A stretch of DNA of 64,000 nucleotides from Filifactor alocis ATCC 35896 (GTDB lineage Bacteria > Bacillota > Clostridia > Peptostreptococcales > Filifactoraceae): positions 372,001 through 436,000 of the forward strand of contig NC_016630.1 in assembly GCF_000163895.2 (NCBI RefSeq), written 5' to 3'. Made by a program: the position numbers and the translations under genes. Below, in pieces: positions 48,490 through 56,335 of the stretch. The notes beneath the pieces are model-generated. The model saw only the letters and a list, made by a program, of their open reading frames with translations. It had not been told where the DNA came from and made no database searches. Within the stretch, counting starts at the first letter, position 1, and the number at the start of each line of letters is the position of its first letter.

Positions 48490-48561
48490 CTATCCTTCTT
48501 TTCCTTCTGTGTTGATGCTGAAACAGTACCAAAAATTCACTCCGCTAACATACTTATCCAT
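48490..48561 (-). pseudogene. Detached 5' remnant of the wall-associated toxin gene
   Basis: From ATG 48559-48561 the frame reads MDKYVSGVNFWYCFSINTEG, then KEG and TAG at 48490-48492, in the same frame as the toxin downstream. The residues look like half of a cell-wall-binding repeat (WYxFxxxG) completed by GWYKDSD after the stop. In-frame codons extend further upstream to about 48640 without a signal peptide. It supports a nonsense mutation plus loss of the true 5' end. Confidence 0.6.
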
Positions 48562-48671
48562 CTTGCTTTTATTCTGATGTATACTTCTGATTTCTTCCAC
48601 AACTATTTCATTCCTATGAATGGTTTCACTAATTCTAATTTATCTATCTATAATCCTCTAAATCCCTAAAA

Positions 48672-48718
48672 TACTTGGTTTTTCATAGGATTTCGCTTTC
48701 TTTTTTACTTGGTTTCCC
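48672..48718. repeat. Direct repeats at the element end, candidate Int arm sites
   Basis: TACTTGGTTTTTC (48672-48684) and TACTTGGTTTCCC (48706-48718) are direct repeats 34 bases apart, and TTTTACTTAATCG follows near 48749. Repeats of this sort bind the N-terminal domain of Tn916-type integrases near the element ends. A small inverted repeat, TCCCTTA...TTAAGGGA (48726-48740), lies between them and int. Confidence 0.5.
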
Positions 48719-48758
48719 TTGATTTTTCCCTTATGAGAATTTTTAAGGGAAATTTTAC

Positions 48759-50057
48759 TTAATCGATTCCCATTGCATTGTCCAGCAGTTTTGCAGAGGA
48801 GCGCTTTGCTTCTCTTGAAGCGTGGGCATAGATATTCATCGTGGTAGTGACATCGGCGTGTCCAAGAAGCTCCTGAACTTCTTTCGGCGCTGCTCCATAA
48901 GAGAGTAAATTGCTTGTAAAGGTATGTCTTAATGTATGGAAGTGAAAATCTTCCAATCCCGGTATTTTCTTCTGAGCACTTCTGCAAACAAGGCTGACGG
49001 TGCTTGGAGACTCATAGGCTCCGTCCGGTCTTAAACAAACTAAAGATAAAGGCTTGTAATCTTCCGGAACATTTTCGTTCATCCCTAAAGTATAAACCTC
49101 AAAGTAGCTGCGGTTCTTTTCCTTAACCTCTACATAATAATTTAGGGAATAAAGTTCTCCATATTTCATCCTGTTTTGTAATTGCTCTTTTTTCGCCTTT
49201 TTCAAAATATCAGTCAGCACATTTCCGAAATCAACCTCTCGGACTTTCTTTCGTTTTGTAGGACCTACCTCTACTTTGTGTCGCATCTGATTATAGCGCA
49301 TACTTCTGCGAACCGTCAGATATTGTTCTTCTAAGTTGATGTCCTGCCAATCAAGCCCGCATGCCTCTCCAATCCTCAAGCCTGTATAATTGGCAATCTG
49401 AATGGGGAGTACCGCCGGATTGTTCTTTTTTTCCAAATAAGCGATAAGTTCCTTGAATTGCTCATGGTTGATAGTAGGTGTTACCTGCTGGATTGCATTG
49501 TTTTCCACAAACAGTTCGTAATCCTCCGCCTGATTGCGACGAATAACATATTGCATTGGATTAAACGAAATCAGTTTCTTTGGGAATACCGCAAAACGAA
49601 ACGCTCCCTGCAATACTGCTGAGTATTGCCGAATTCCACCAATACTTAGAGGTTGAGCAACTGTTCCGTCCGGCTTTGTTCCTCCAAAACTGAGTAAATC
49701 CATAAAGGATTGCAGATGATCCGAAGTAACAGTTTTCAGCTTTCTTTTTCCGATCGGATGTTGCTTGATGCGACGAACTGTTGCTTGATATGCCATAACA
49801 GTACCGTTGCTTAGATAGCCGGGCTTTAATTCTTCCTCGACCCACATATCAAGCATATCACTTAATGTCACATTCTCATTTTTCGCAATGAATTTTTTGT
49901 TATCATAATCCTCCATTGCCTTTCTGAGAAGTGATTCTGTTTCCGCTTTACTTTCTGTTCCGGGGAATTCTTTTTGAATTCGGTTGCCGCTTTCATCTTC
50001 GATATAAAACCGATAGTACCACTTTTTTCCTTTTTTTCTTACAGATCCCTTTGCCAT
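48759..50057 (-). CDS. int: Tyrosine integrase of the Tn916 family
   Basis: 432 residues. The N-terminal AP2-like arm-binding domain reads KGKKWYYRFYIEDESGNRIQ. A SAM-like core-binding domain follows (about 75-165). The catalytic domain has TGLRIGEACGLDWQDI (Arg), HTLRHTFTSNLLSYG (HxxR), LLGHADVTTTMNIYAH (His and nucleophile Tyr). It catalyses excision and integration of the element. GGAGAAAAACA precedes the ATG. It lies 92 bases after xis, the standard xis-int order. Confidence 0.96.
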   Translation of the reverse strand: MAKGSVRKKGKKWYYRFYIEDESGNRIQKEFPGTESKAETESLLRKAMEDYDNKKFIAKNENVTLSDMLDMWVEEELKPGYLSNGTVMAYQATVRRIKQHPIGKRKLKTVTSDHLQSFMDLLSFGGTKPDGTVAQPLSIGGIRQYSAVLQGAFRFAVFPKKLISFNPMQYVIRRNQAEDYELFVENNAIQQVTPTINHEQFKELIAYLEKKNNPAVLPIQIANYTGLRIGEACGLDWQDINLEEQYLTVRRSMRYNQMRHKVEVGPTKRKKVREVDFGNVLTDILKKAKKEQLQNRMKYGELYSLNYYVEVKEKNRSYFEVYTLGMNENVPEDYKPLSLVCLRPDGAYESPSTVSLVCRSAQKKIPGLEDFHFHTLRHTFTSNLLSYGAAPKEVQELLGHADVTTTMNIYAHASREAKRSSAKLLDNAMGID

Positions 50058-50148
50058 TGTTTTTCTCCTTTCCTACGACAAAGAAAACTGCAAGGATGTG
50101 ATACTTTTATTATACCAAGCATCCCTGTTTATGGCTATGCCGTATTTT

Positions 50149-50448
50149 TTATTTCACTGCTCGAACCTCATCATTATCAAGTAGATTCAAGCCTTCATTG
50201 ATTTTCAAAAAATATTCCATGGTATCTACACGAATAATGGTTTTACGACCGATTTTCAAAGTCGGTATCTTTCCTGAACGGATCAGGTGGCGTAGAGTAG
50301 TTCTCCCAATTCCGGTGTAGTCTGCCGTTTCATCAATCGTCATTCCAATGCGGGGAACCATTCTTGAAACTCTATTCTTTTCTTCGTGCCCGGAAGTACC
50401 GAATGATTGTCGTTCTTTCTTTTGAGTGACATTTAGACCATCATTCAT
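50149..50448 (-). CDS. xis: Excisionase (Tn916 Xis-like)
   Basis: 99 residues with a MerR/excisionase-type winged helix: IGMTIDETADYTGIGRTTLR followed by HLIRSGKIPTLKIGRKTIIR. It should bend the element ends and direct Int to excision. AAAGGAGGTC precedes the ATG. The N-terminal 30 residues (QKKERQSFGTSGHEEKNR) are longer than in Tn916 Xis. Confidence 0.88.
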   Translation of the reverse strand: MNDGLNVTQKKERQSFGTSGHEEKNRVSRMVPRIGMTIDETADYTGIGRTTLRHLIRSGKIPTLKIGRKTIIRVDTMEYFLKINEGLNLLDNDEVRAVK

Positions 50449-50663
50449 CGCTTAGACCTCCTTTCTTTTTTATGAAATAAGCTGCACTGACTTGCTTAGA
50501 AGATTTACATCACACCAAAAATCAGTGCAGCATTTGTCATATTATCATTATTTGAACATATCCGGACGGATAGGTAACTGCCTATCCTCATGGGAATTCC
50601 ACCCCCTCCCATGCTGATGGGTGGGCCGCCCCTTACAGTGACGTTAGCCAGACGGAAGTATCA
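50449..50663. other. Structured non-coding segment upstream of xis
   Basis: The segment holds the xis leader and a GC-rich block at about 50607-50635 that can fold (CCCAT/ATGGG around GCTG). It is much richer in G and C than its surroundings. I see no gene. With the next small frame it forms the 495-base gap between xis and the sigma-like gene. Confidence 0.4.
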
Positions 50664-50792
50664 TTACTGCATATCGTTGCCATAAAACCGTTTCTCTTTA
50701 CTTGCAATGTTGGTGTTTTTCGCTCCGTCTTTGACATTCAAAACCGTATATCCAAAGTTATTATTTCGGTTTCTTCTGTAAAAAAACATCAT
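50664..50792 (-). CDS. Possible small protein of 42 residues in the element
   Basis: The frame starts ATGATG (50787-50792) and reads MMFFYRRNRNNNFGYTVLNV, then KDGAKNTNIASKEKRFYGND-MQ to TAA at 50664. Composition is protein-like and the stretch runs open upstream for another 27 codons to a TGA. An AAGGAG lies about 20 bases before the ATG, too far. It may be a short element-encoded peptide or a coding relic. I do not recognise it. Confidence 0.35.
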   Translation of the reverse strand: MMFFYRRNRNNNFGYTVLNVKDGAKNTNIASKEKRFYGNDMQ

Positions 50793-50943
50793 GGCGTACC
50801 CACTGCTTGGCTCCTTGCAGCCTGCCTTTGCAGGTCGGTATCCGGATTGTTCTATTCAGTTGTCAAGGTACAAATTAGGTAGGGGATATTATTTTATATG
50901 CCTCTCATAAGTAAGGACATTTTTTGACCTTTTTCGGAGGGTA

Positions 50944-51366
50944 TTACAAAACTTTTTTCAAAAATTTTGCCATATTCTTTAATCCCCTTTCAATGGACTC
51001 TCTCACAGCTCTTTCATCGACCTGTTCCGATTTGGCAATTTCGCTTTTACTCATACCTAAGAAGTAATGTGCATAGATGCGATCCGCCTGTTTCTTTGGA
51101 ATGCTGTTGAGTCCTCGGTATAACTGTTCTTTGGTCAATTTTCGCTCATAAATCTCATCCGGTGTCTGTGCAGTCAGCAAGATACTATTTTCAATTCCAT
51201 TATCTACATCAAGAGAGTAATAGGCTTTGTATCTGCGAATATATCGCTGATAACTTGCCTCTTGAATGTCAAACACTTTTAAAATCTCCGCTATCTGATC
51301 CTCCACCTCGATAAAGAAATCTTCTTTGTAGAACGGGTAATAATCTCGTAGGTTAATCTTTTTCAT
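50944..51366 (-). CDS. Sigma-70 region 4-like regulator of the element
   Basis: About 140 residues. The C-terminal half has a sigma region 4-type helix-turn-helix: LNSIPKKQADRIYAHYFLGM, SKSEIAKSEQVDERAVRESI, ERGLKNMAKFLKK. The N-terminal half is unassigned (LRDYYPFYKEDFFIEVEDQI). Proteins of this size occupy this position in Tn916/Tn1549-type elements. AAAGGAGG fits ATG 51364-51366, not the longer frame. The leader carries a terminator and a hairpin over the ribosome-binding site. It likely controls transfer genes; this is inferred. Confidence 0.8.
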   Translation of the reverse strand: MKKINLRDYYPFYKEDFFIEVEDQIAEILKVFDIQEASYQRYIRRYKAYYSLDVDNGIENSILLTAQTPDEIYERKLTKEQLYRGLNSIPKKQADRIYAHYFLGMSKSEIAKSEQVDERAVRESIERGLKNMAKFLKKVL

Positions 51367-51373
51367 TGGTATT

Positions 51374-51409
51374 CCTCCTTTTGATTTGAAAAACTTAAAA
51401 ATCAAAAGG
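51374..51409 (-). promoter_or_regulatory. Hairpin sequestering the ribosome-binding site of the sigma-like gene
   Basis: Minus-strand CCTTTTGATTT (51399-51409) is exactly complementary to AAATCAAAAGG (51377-51387). That second arm runs straight into AGG to form the AAAAGGAGG ribosome-binding site (to 51374), eight bases before the ATG. When folded, half the site is paired. Confidence 0.7.
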
Positions 51410-51450
51410 AGAGAGAGGGGGAGAGCGACAACGAGAGAGTATTTCTTTGC

Positions 51451-51489
51451 AAGAAAAAATGCCCCACCGGAATAATTCCGATAGGGCAT
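51451..51489 (-). terminator. Terminator/attenuator upstream of the sigma-like gene
   Basis: ATGCCC-type arms (51459-51489, with CGGAAT/ATTCCG inner pairs) form a GC-containing hairpin. On the minus strand it is followed by TTTTTT (51453-51458). It lies about 85 bases before the sigma-like start codon, so it could stop read-through from the cargo or act as an attenuator. Confidence 0.75.
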
Positions 51490-51829
51490 AAAAAACTATT
51501 TGTATATTCTCATAGAGATAGAAAAAAACGATTAAGCTATATGCTACTGTTTCAACAAATACTACAGCTGATTTTTTATCTGCAAGAAGATGATTTGGCT
51601 AAATTTATATATTTTGCATATCACAACATTCTCACTCCTTCTAAAGAAAAAAATCATCCCATTTCAAATATACATAATAAATAGGGTAAAAAGCTGATAA
51701 GAACTTTTACATCAAGTAAATGGTATTGAAAGAAAAGAAAAAATATACGGCAATTCTCTGCGTTTTAAATATTTTATTAATTTCAGACAATATTCAATAC
51801 ACATTCACTGTGAAACTAAACGCAACTTA
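51490..51829. other. AT-rich gap between sigma-like gene and cargo operon
   Basis: 340 bases without a supportable gene. A promoter for the sigma-like gene could lie here, but I see none with good hexamers and correct spacing. No clear terminator follows the ECF S gene. Confidence 0.35.
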
Positions 51830-52429
51830 TCAAAGGACGCCAGCTTTTTCAAAATGCTTTTTCAGCAGAATTTTTCCGATATAAGCACCGATTATACCAC
51901 AGAACGCAGAAAGTAGGCACAGTCCGGCAAGGCTGAGTGGTGTCACCAATTCGATTATTTTGCTGATATAACTTTCGCCATACATGGCAAATGCTTCTGC
52001 AAATGCATCTTTCAAAAGTACAACAGAAATAAAAGCAACCAGCGTCAACCCGCAAGTATAAACGGCATGTGCCATCGCCATCCCTCGAAAACTTTTCCGA
52101 CCCAGTGCTCCGTAAAGAAGCTCGCCAATCAATCCACAAAAAAGCATTGTAATCACATCCAACGGAAGTCTCCCCATAATCCAAAAGAATACAGCAACTA
52201 CTGTGGAGGCAAGGAAAAAGGTTCCCTTTTTTGGAGCTTTTGACAAAAGCAACATCATAACGATCCCTGCCGGGATTCCTGAAATAGCCGGTGCAAACAA
52301 ATAAGTAACCGGATTCATGCCTAAAATCAAAACCACTACAAACATACAAGCATAAAGCAGAATTGCCATTACACCAATCAAGATGAGATCCTTGACTTCT
52401 AATTTTTCTTTTTTTACATCATTGTTCAT
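51830..52429 (-). CDS. ECF transporter S component, MptD/Trep_Strep family
   Basis: 199 residues with six predicted membrane helices. It starts KEKLEVKDLILIGVMAILLY, and ISGIPAGIVMMLLLSKAPKK and RGMAMAHAVYTCGLTLVAF follow, the Trep_Strep/MptD pattern. It would be the substrate-binding membrane subunit of the ECF module. Its start overlaps the ATPase gene by 11 bases, so S, A and T are translationally coupled. The substrate is unknown. Confidence 0.82.
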   Translation of the reverse strand: MNNDVKKEKLEVKDLILIGVMAILLYACMFVVVLILGMNPVTYLFAPAISGIPAGIVMMLLLSKAPKKGTFFLASTVVAVFFWIMGRLPLDVITMLFCGLIGELLYGALGRKSFRGMAMAHAVYTCGLTLVAFISVVLLKDAFAEAFAMYGESYISKIIELVTPLSLAGLCLLSAFCGIIGAYIGKILLKKHFEKAGVL

Positions 52430-53906
52430 TATTCTTGCTCCTTTCAGAAAATAAAATTTGATAAATCTGCTCTCGATTTTCCTTACAAAACGGAATTATG
52501 GTAGGAGCTCTGCAACGTTCTAGATGTAATAAACAATCAGCGGTTTCAAGGAGAAATTCTGCGTCGTGGGAAATAACCAATACGGTTTTTCCTTGTTTTG
52601 TCAAGTCTTTTAGAAGTTTAGAGACACGCAACATATTTCTCCCATCCAACCCACTGGTAGGTTCATCGAACAGTATGATTTCTGAGTCTTTCATTAGTGC
52701 GACAGCAATAGTGACACGTTGCTTTTCACCACCGGATAAGCTCCCCGGATGACGATCTTTGTATAAAAGGATTCCCAGCCGATCCAATATCTGTATAGCT
52801 GCCTCGTTTGTCTCTTTGTCGTCCTCCTTTCCAGCAACCAGCTCTCCTAACACACTATCAGAGAAAAGCTGATAGTCTGCATCCTGCATAACATAGTACG
52901 ATTTATGAATTCGATCCCTTTTGTTGCATTTTTTTCCATTGAAGAGAATATCGCCTCTTTGTGGTTGCTCCAGCCCGACGCATAACCTTGCCAAGGTGCT
53001 TTTACCGATACCGTTTTCCCCAACAATCCCGATTACCTCACCGGACGGTATGGAGAAGTCCAGTTCATTAAAAATAGGAGCCTCTTTATGATAGTGGAAT
53101 GAAATTTGTTTCCCTTTTACCTTTTCGATAAAATCCGATTGAACAGTTTTTTTCATTTCCTTCCAGTAAGGGGAAACACACCGCAATCCAAGGTGTCTGC
53201 TTTCGTCGATTTTCATGCACTGAAACTCGTTTGCGGACAATTCTATGCGTTTTCTTCCGTTCTCCAAATATATCATCCGATCACAAAGTCCTGCTAGCCA
53301 ATAAATCTTATGTTCGGAAATAAGGATTGTAGTACCTTTACTTTTCAGATTCAAAAGGATTTGCTTCAGACGTTCGGTTGCTTCCTTGTCGAGATTTGCT
53401 GACGGTTCATCTAGAACAAGAATTTTTGGATGTAGTGCACAAGCGGAGGCAATCGCAACACTTTGCTTCTGACCACTGGAAAGCTCTGTAACCTTTCTCT
53501 CTAACAAATGCGTGGCGCCTGTAAGGCTTGCGGCAGACAATACCCTTTCCTGAATTTCGGCTTGTGCAAGTCCGAGATTTTCACAAGGGAAAGCAATTTC
53601 CGAATCTACATCCAGCGTGAAAAACTGCGACCTGGGATCTTGAAAAACGGAACCTGTTAATGATGCAATTTCTTTCATACTCAGATCAGAAATTTCTTTT
53701 CCATTAAGAAAGATTTCTCCCTGCATTTCACAGGAATAGAAGTTTGGAAGAAGTCCGTTTAGACACCGTGTCACAGTTGTTTTCCCACAGCCAGAAGAAC
53801 CTGTCAGCAGGATACACTCACCATCTTTTACGGACAATGAAAACTGATATAAGCTTTCTGCTTCCGCCCCAGCGTATTTCACGCTTAAATTCTTTATCTC
53901 AAGCAA
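52419..53906 (-). CDS. ECF transporter double ABC ATPase
   Basis: About 495 residues with two ABC domains. Domain 1: Walker A GSSGCGKTTVTRC, signature LSSGQKQSVAIASA, Walker B ILVLDEPSANLD. Domain 2: Walker A GENGIGKSTLARL, signature LSGGEKQRVTIAVAL, Walker B IILFDEPTSGLDG. It fuses the two ATPases that are separate (EcfA/EcfA') in housekeeping ECF systems. GGAGGTGG points to TTG 53904-53906 as the start, overlapping the end of the T gene; a longer frame lacks support. Confidence 0.9.
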   Translation of the reverse strand: MLEIKNLSVKYAGAEAESLYQFSLSVKDGECILLTGSSGCGKTTVTRCLNGLLPNFYSCEMQGEIFLNGKEISDLSMKEIASLTGSVFQDPRSQFFTLDVDSEIAFPCENLGLAQAEIQERVLSAASLTGATHLLERKVTELSSGQKQSVAIASACALHPKILVLDEPSANLDKEATERLKQILLNLKSKGTTILISEHKIYWLAGLCDRMIYLENGRKRIELSANEFQCMKIDESRHLGLRCVSPYWKEMKKTVQSDFIEKVKGKQISFHYHKEAPIFNELDFSIPSGEVIGIVGENGIGKSTLARLCVGLEQPQRGDILFNGKKCNKRDRIHKSYYVMQDADYQLFSDSVLGELVAGKEDDKETNEAAIQILDRLGILLYKDRHPGSLSGGEKQRVTIAVALMKDSEIILFDEPTSGLDGRNMLRVSKLLKDLTKQGKTVLVISHDAEFLLETADCLLHLERCRAPTIIPFCKENREQIYQILFSERSKNNEQ

Positions 53907-54603
53907 TATAACCACCTCCCCATATCCAAAGTAGAACATCCCAGAAGATGATGACTGCAAATAAAATATAGTCCAAAGGTCGCAAAACAACCGGAACAAG
54001 TGTTCCGCGACTACCTGCAAGGCTGTAGCCTCTGCAAAGTGCCGACTGTGACAGCTCATCACTTACTTTCAAGCTCCGCATCAAAATCGGAATCAAATAG
54101 TTTTCCATCGACTGAACCGGATGCAAAAAAGAGGGCTTCATATCCCTTAGCAGTAAACTTTCTCGTATACTGCCCACTTCCATTTTCAAAGTTGGAAAAT
54201 AGCGAAATGCCACGGCAAGCGGCAGAATCAATTTTCTTGAAAGTCGCATATTGGATAATGCCGTAAGCAATTCGCTCAGTTTTATGGCTTTTGCAATGAT
54301 TAGTCCGCACAACAGAGGCGGCTCATACAGAAGTATGATTATTTTAATCATGGAGAAAGTTGCCCCTACGATAGGTAGTTTAAAATGTTCTGCAATCAAC
54401 TCCCAAACAATGATTGCTATATAGGGAAGAGCTGCCTTTAATGCAACTTTTTTGGATCCAAGACAGAACAGTGCCGCCAACAATACCATTCCAATTGCAT
54501 AAATTGGAAAAAGAACACGTTTGGGCATCATAAACGCAAGCATACTTGAGGTAGCAGTAAACAAAATCCATACGCGGGGATCCGGCTTTCGTGCTTTAAA
54601 CAT
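53899..54603 (-). CDS. ECF transporter T component (CbiQ family)
   Basis: 234 residues with five to six hydrophobic segments. The CbiQ/EcfT signature region includes LALPLAVAFRYFPTLKMEVG-like sequence (KLILPLAVAFRYFPTLKMEV) and a DELSQSALCRGYSLAGSRGT motif, with the Ala-Arg-Gly coupling helix that docks on the ATPases. It overlaps the preceding ABC exporter gene by 8 bases and the ATPase gene downstream, so all five transport genes form one coupled operon. Confidence 0.88.
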   Translation of the reverse strand: MFKARKPDPRVWILFTATSSMLAFMMPKRVLFPIYAIGMVLLAALFCLGSKKVALKAALPYIAIIVWELIAEHFKLPIVGATFSMIKIIILLYEPPLLCGLIIAKAIKLSELLTALSNMRLSRKLILPLAVAFRYFPTLKMEVGSIRESLLLRDMKPSFLHPVQSMENYLIPILMRSLKVSDELSQSALCRGYSLAGSRGTLVPVVLRPLDYILFAVIIFWDVLLWIWGGGYIA

Positions 54604-56335
54604 GGAGCTTCCACCTTTTCATTGTATGTTCTTTTTCCCACATATCCATATAAAGTCCCTCTTTTGTCAGCAAGTCGTCATGAGTGCCTAACTCTACTAT
54701 TTTCCCATTGTCCATCACGATGATCTGATCTGCAAAGCGAATGTAGGAGAGAGTATGAGCAATCATAACGACCGTTTTTCCTTTTGTCAGTATGTCCAGT
54801 CCCTTTTGAATTTCCAAAGCGTTTTCGGAATCTATACTGGAAAGCGCCTCGTCCATCAAAATAATCGGAGCATCCTTCAAGATAGCTCGTGCAATTGATA
54901 TCCGCTGTCTTTCTCCTCCGGACAAAGTGTTTCCACCTGATCCGACCAAAGTATTATAGCCTTCTGGCAATGCCATAATAAAATCGTGGCAGCAAGCAGC
55001 CTTTGCCGCAGCAATCATTTCCTCCTGCGTGGCATTCGGTCTTCCCATGCGGATGTTATCCGCAACCGTACCTGAAAAAAGATAAACATCCTGAAAAACG
55101 ACAGAAAGATGATTCAGCAGTTCCATATATGGGGTGTCTCTAACATCCGTTCCACCGATTCTAATTGTACCGTTTTTCACATCCCAAAACCGTGCTAGTA
55201 AAAGAAGAAGTGTCGTTTTACCACTTCCAGATGATCCAACCAGCGCTGTAAACGAGTGTTCAGGAATTATGGAAGTGATGTCTTCCACAGCATATTCCGT
55301 TTCATTGTCATATGTGAAAGAAACTTGTTCTGCCTTCAGTTCACAAGAGGATATCGTTCCGCTATCTCCGTTGGGAAGCGACTCCTTCTCCTGCAATTCT
55401 TTGATATGATCCAAGCTGATGTCCATTAGATTTAAAGTTCCAAAATCAAGGAGCATCGATTCTACCGGCTGATAATAACTTGCACTGATAATAGCAAAGA
55501 ACAAAAATACAGGGAGAGATGTTATCTCTGCAAAGTAGAAAAAGAGACCACATACGAAAATTAACGCCATTCCTAATCGCACAAAGAGCTGAAACCACAT
55601 CATTGGCACCTGAACTTTCAGCTCATAGTTCTCCGAAGCATCTCTATATCTTTGTAGGTCTTTGTCCATTTTATTAAAAATGAGGTTTGTCATTTGGTAG
55701 GATCGGATTGTTTCCATCCCGGAGAGATATTCCAACATGCTTCCGATACAGTTTTGACTTTCTGTCTGTCGATGTTTTCCATAACGAACAAATTTTTTTC
55801 TGCTGTCTCGATATACAAACCAAGCAGGAATGAACCCCACCATTGCGCATAGTGCCAGACGCCAATCCGCAATTAGCATCACGATGGATGTGCAAATTAC
55901 AACGGTAAGGCCTGCAACAAAGCCGGACAGTGTACTGATGCAATACATCTCTACAAAGCTCATATCGTTTGTGAAAACGGAAGCCAACTTTCCTACACCT
56001 TCTCTTTGAAAATCTCCCAAAGGAAGCGTTGTAAGTCGGTTTGTTTCTTTTATACGGAGGTCACACATCATTTCATAACCCGCCGAAGATTGCAAACTGT
56101 TTACAGCATACTCAAACATATACCGCAAAATTAGCAGTGTAGCTAAAGTTCCACTGTAAATCATAAGTTTACGGCTTTCAAAGGCATTAGAGATCAAATC
56201 GTTCAAAGCAAAAAGGAGTGTAATATAGGTTCCGCCAACACAAAATGCTTTCAATATGTTGAATAACACAGCTGTAATCAATGCAGATTTTTTTTGACCT
56301 GCAATCTGTAAAATTCGTTTGATTCGCTTAAACAT
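54596..56335 (-). CDS. Exporter-type ABC half-transporter, YbtQ-like
   Basis: About 579 residues. Residues 1 to about 310 form a six-helix transmembrane domain. The ATPase has Walker A VGSSGSGKTTLLLLLA, signature LSGGERQRISIARAI and Walker B IILMDEALSSID. GGGAGAAGAAC places the start at ATG 56333-56335, overlapping the partner by 8 bases. With its upstream partner it matches the YbtP/YbtQ heterodimer, which imports metal-siderophore complexes despite an exporter fold. A substrate role here is inferred. Confidence 0.85.
   Translation of the reverse strand: MFKRIKRILQIAGQKKSALITAVLFNILKAFCVGGTYITLLFALNDLISNAFESRKLMIYSGTLATLLILRYMFEYAVNSLQSSAGYEMMCDLRIKETNRLTTLPLGDFQREGVGKLASVFTNDMSFVEMYCISTLSGFVAGLTVVICTSIVMLIADWRLALCAMVGFIPAWFVYRDSRKKFVRYGKHRQTESQNCIGSMLEYLSGMETIRSYQMTNLIFNKMDKDLQRYRDASENYELKVQVPMMWFQLFVRLGMALIFVCGLFFYFAEITSLPVFLFFAIISASYYQPVESMLLDFGTLNLMDISLDHIKELQEKESLPNGDSGTISSCELKAEQVSFTYDNETEYAVEDITSIIPEHSFTALVGSSGSGKTTLLLLLARFWDVKNGTIRIGGTDVRDTPYMELLNHLSVVFQDVYLFSGTVADNIRMGRPNATQEEMIAAAKAACCHDFIMALPEGYNTLVGSGGNTLSGGERQRISIARAILKDAPIILMDEALSSIDSENALEIQKGLDILTKGKTVVMIAHTLSYIRFADQIIVMDNGKIVELGTHDDLLTKEGLYMDMWEKEHTMKRWKLHV

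Noticed and set aside
50977..51489. Longer N-terminus for the sigma-like regulator
   Set aside because: The extra 41 codons run through the terminator and hairpin leader, and AAAGGAGG fits the internal ATG at 51364-51366.
54059..54310. Antisense or alternate-frame ORFs within the transporter operon
   Set aside because: They are shadows of well-supported ECF and ABC genes.
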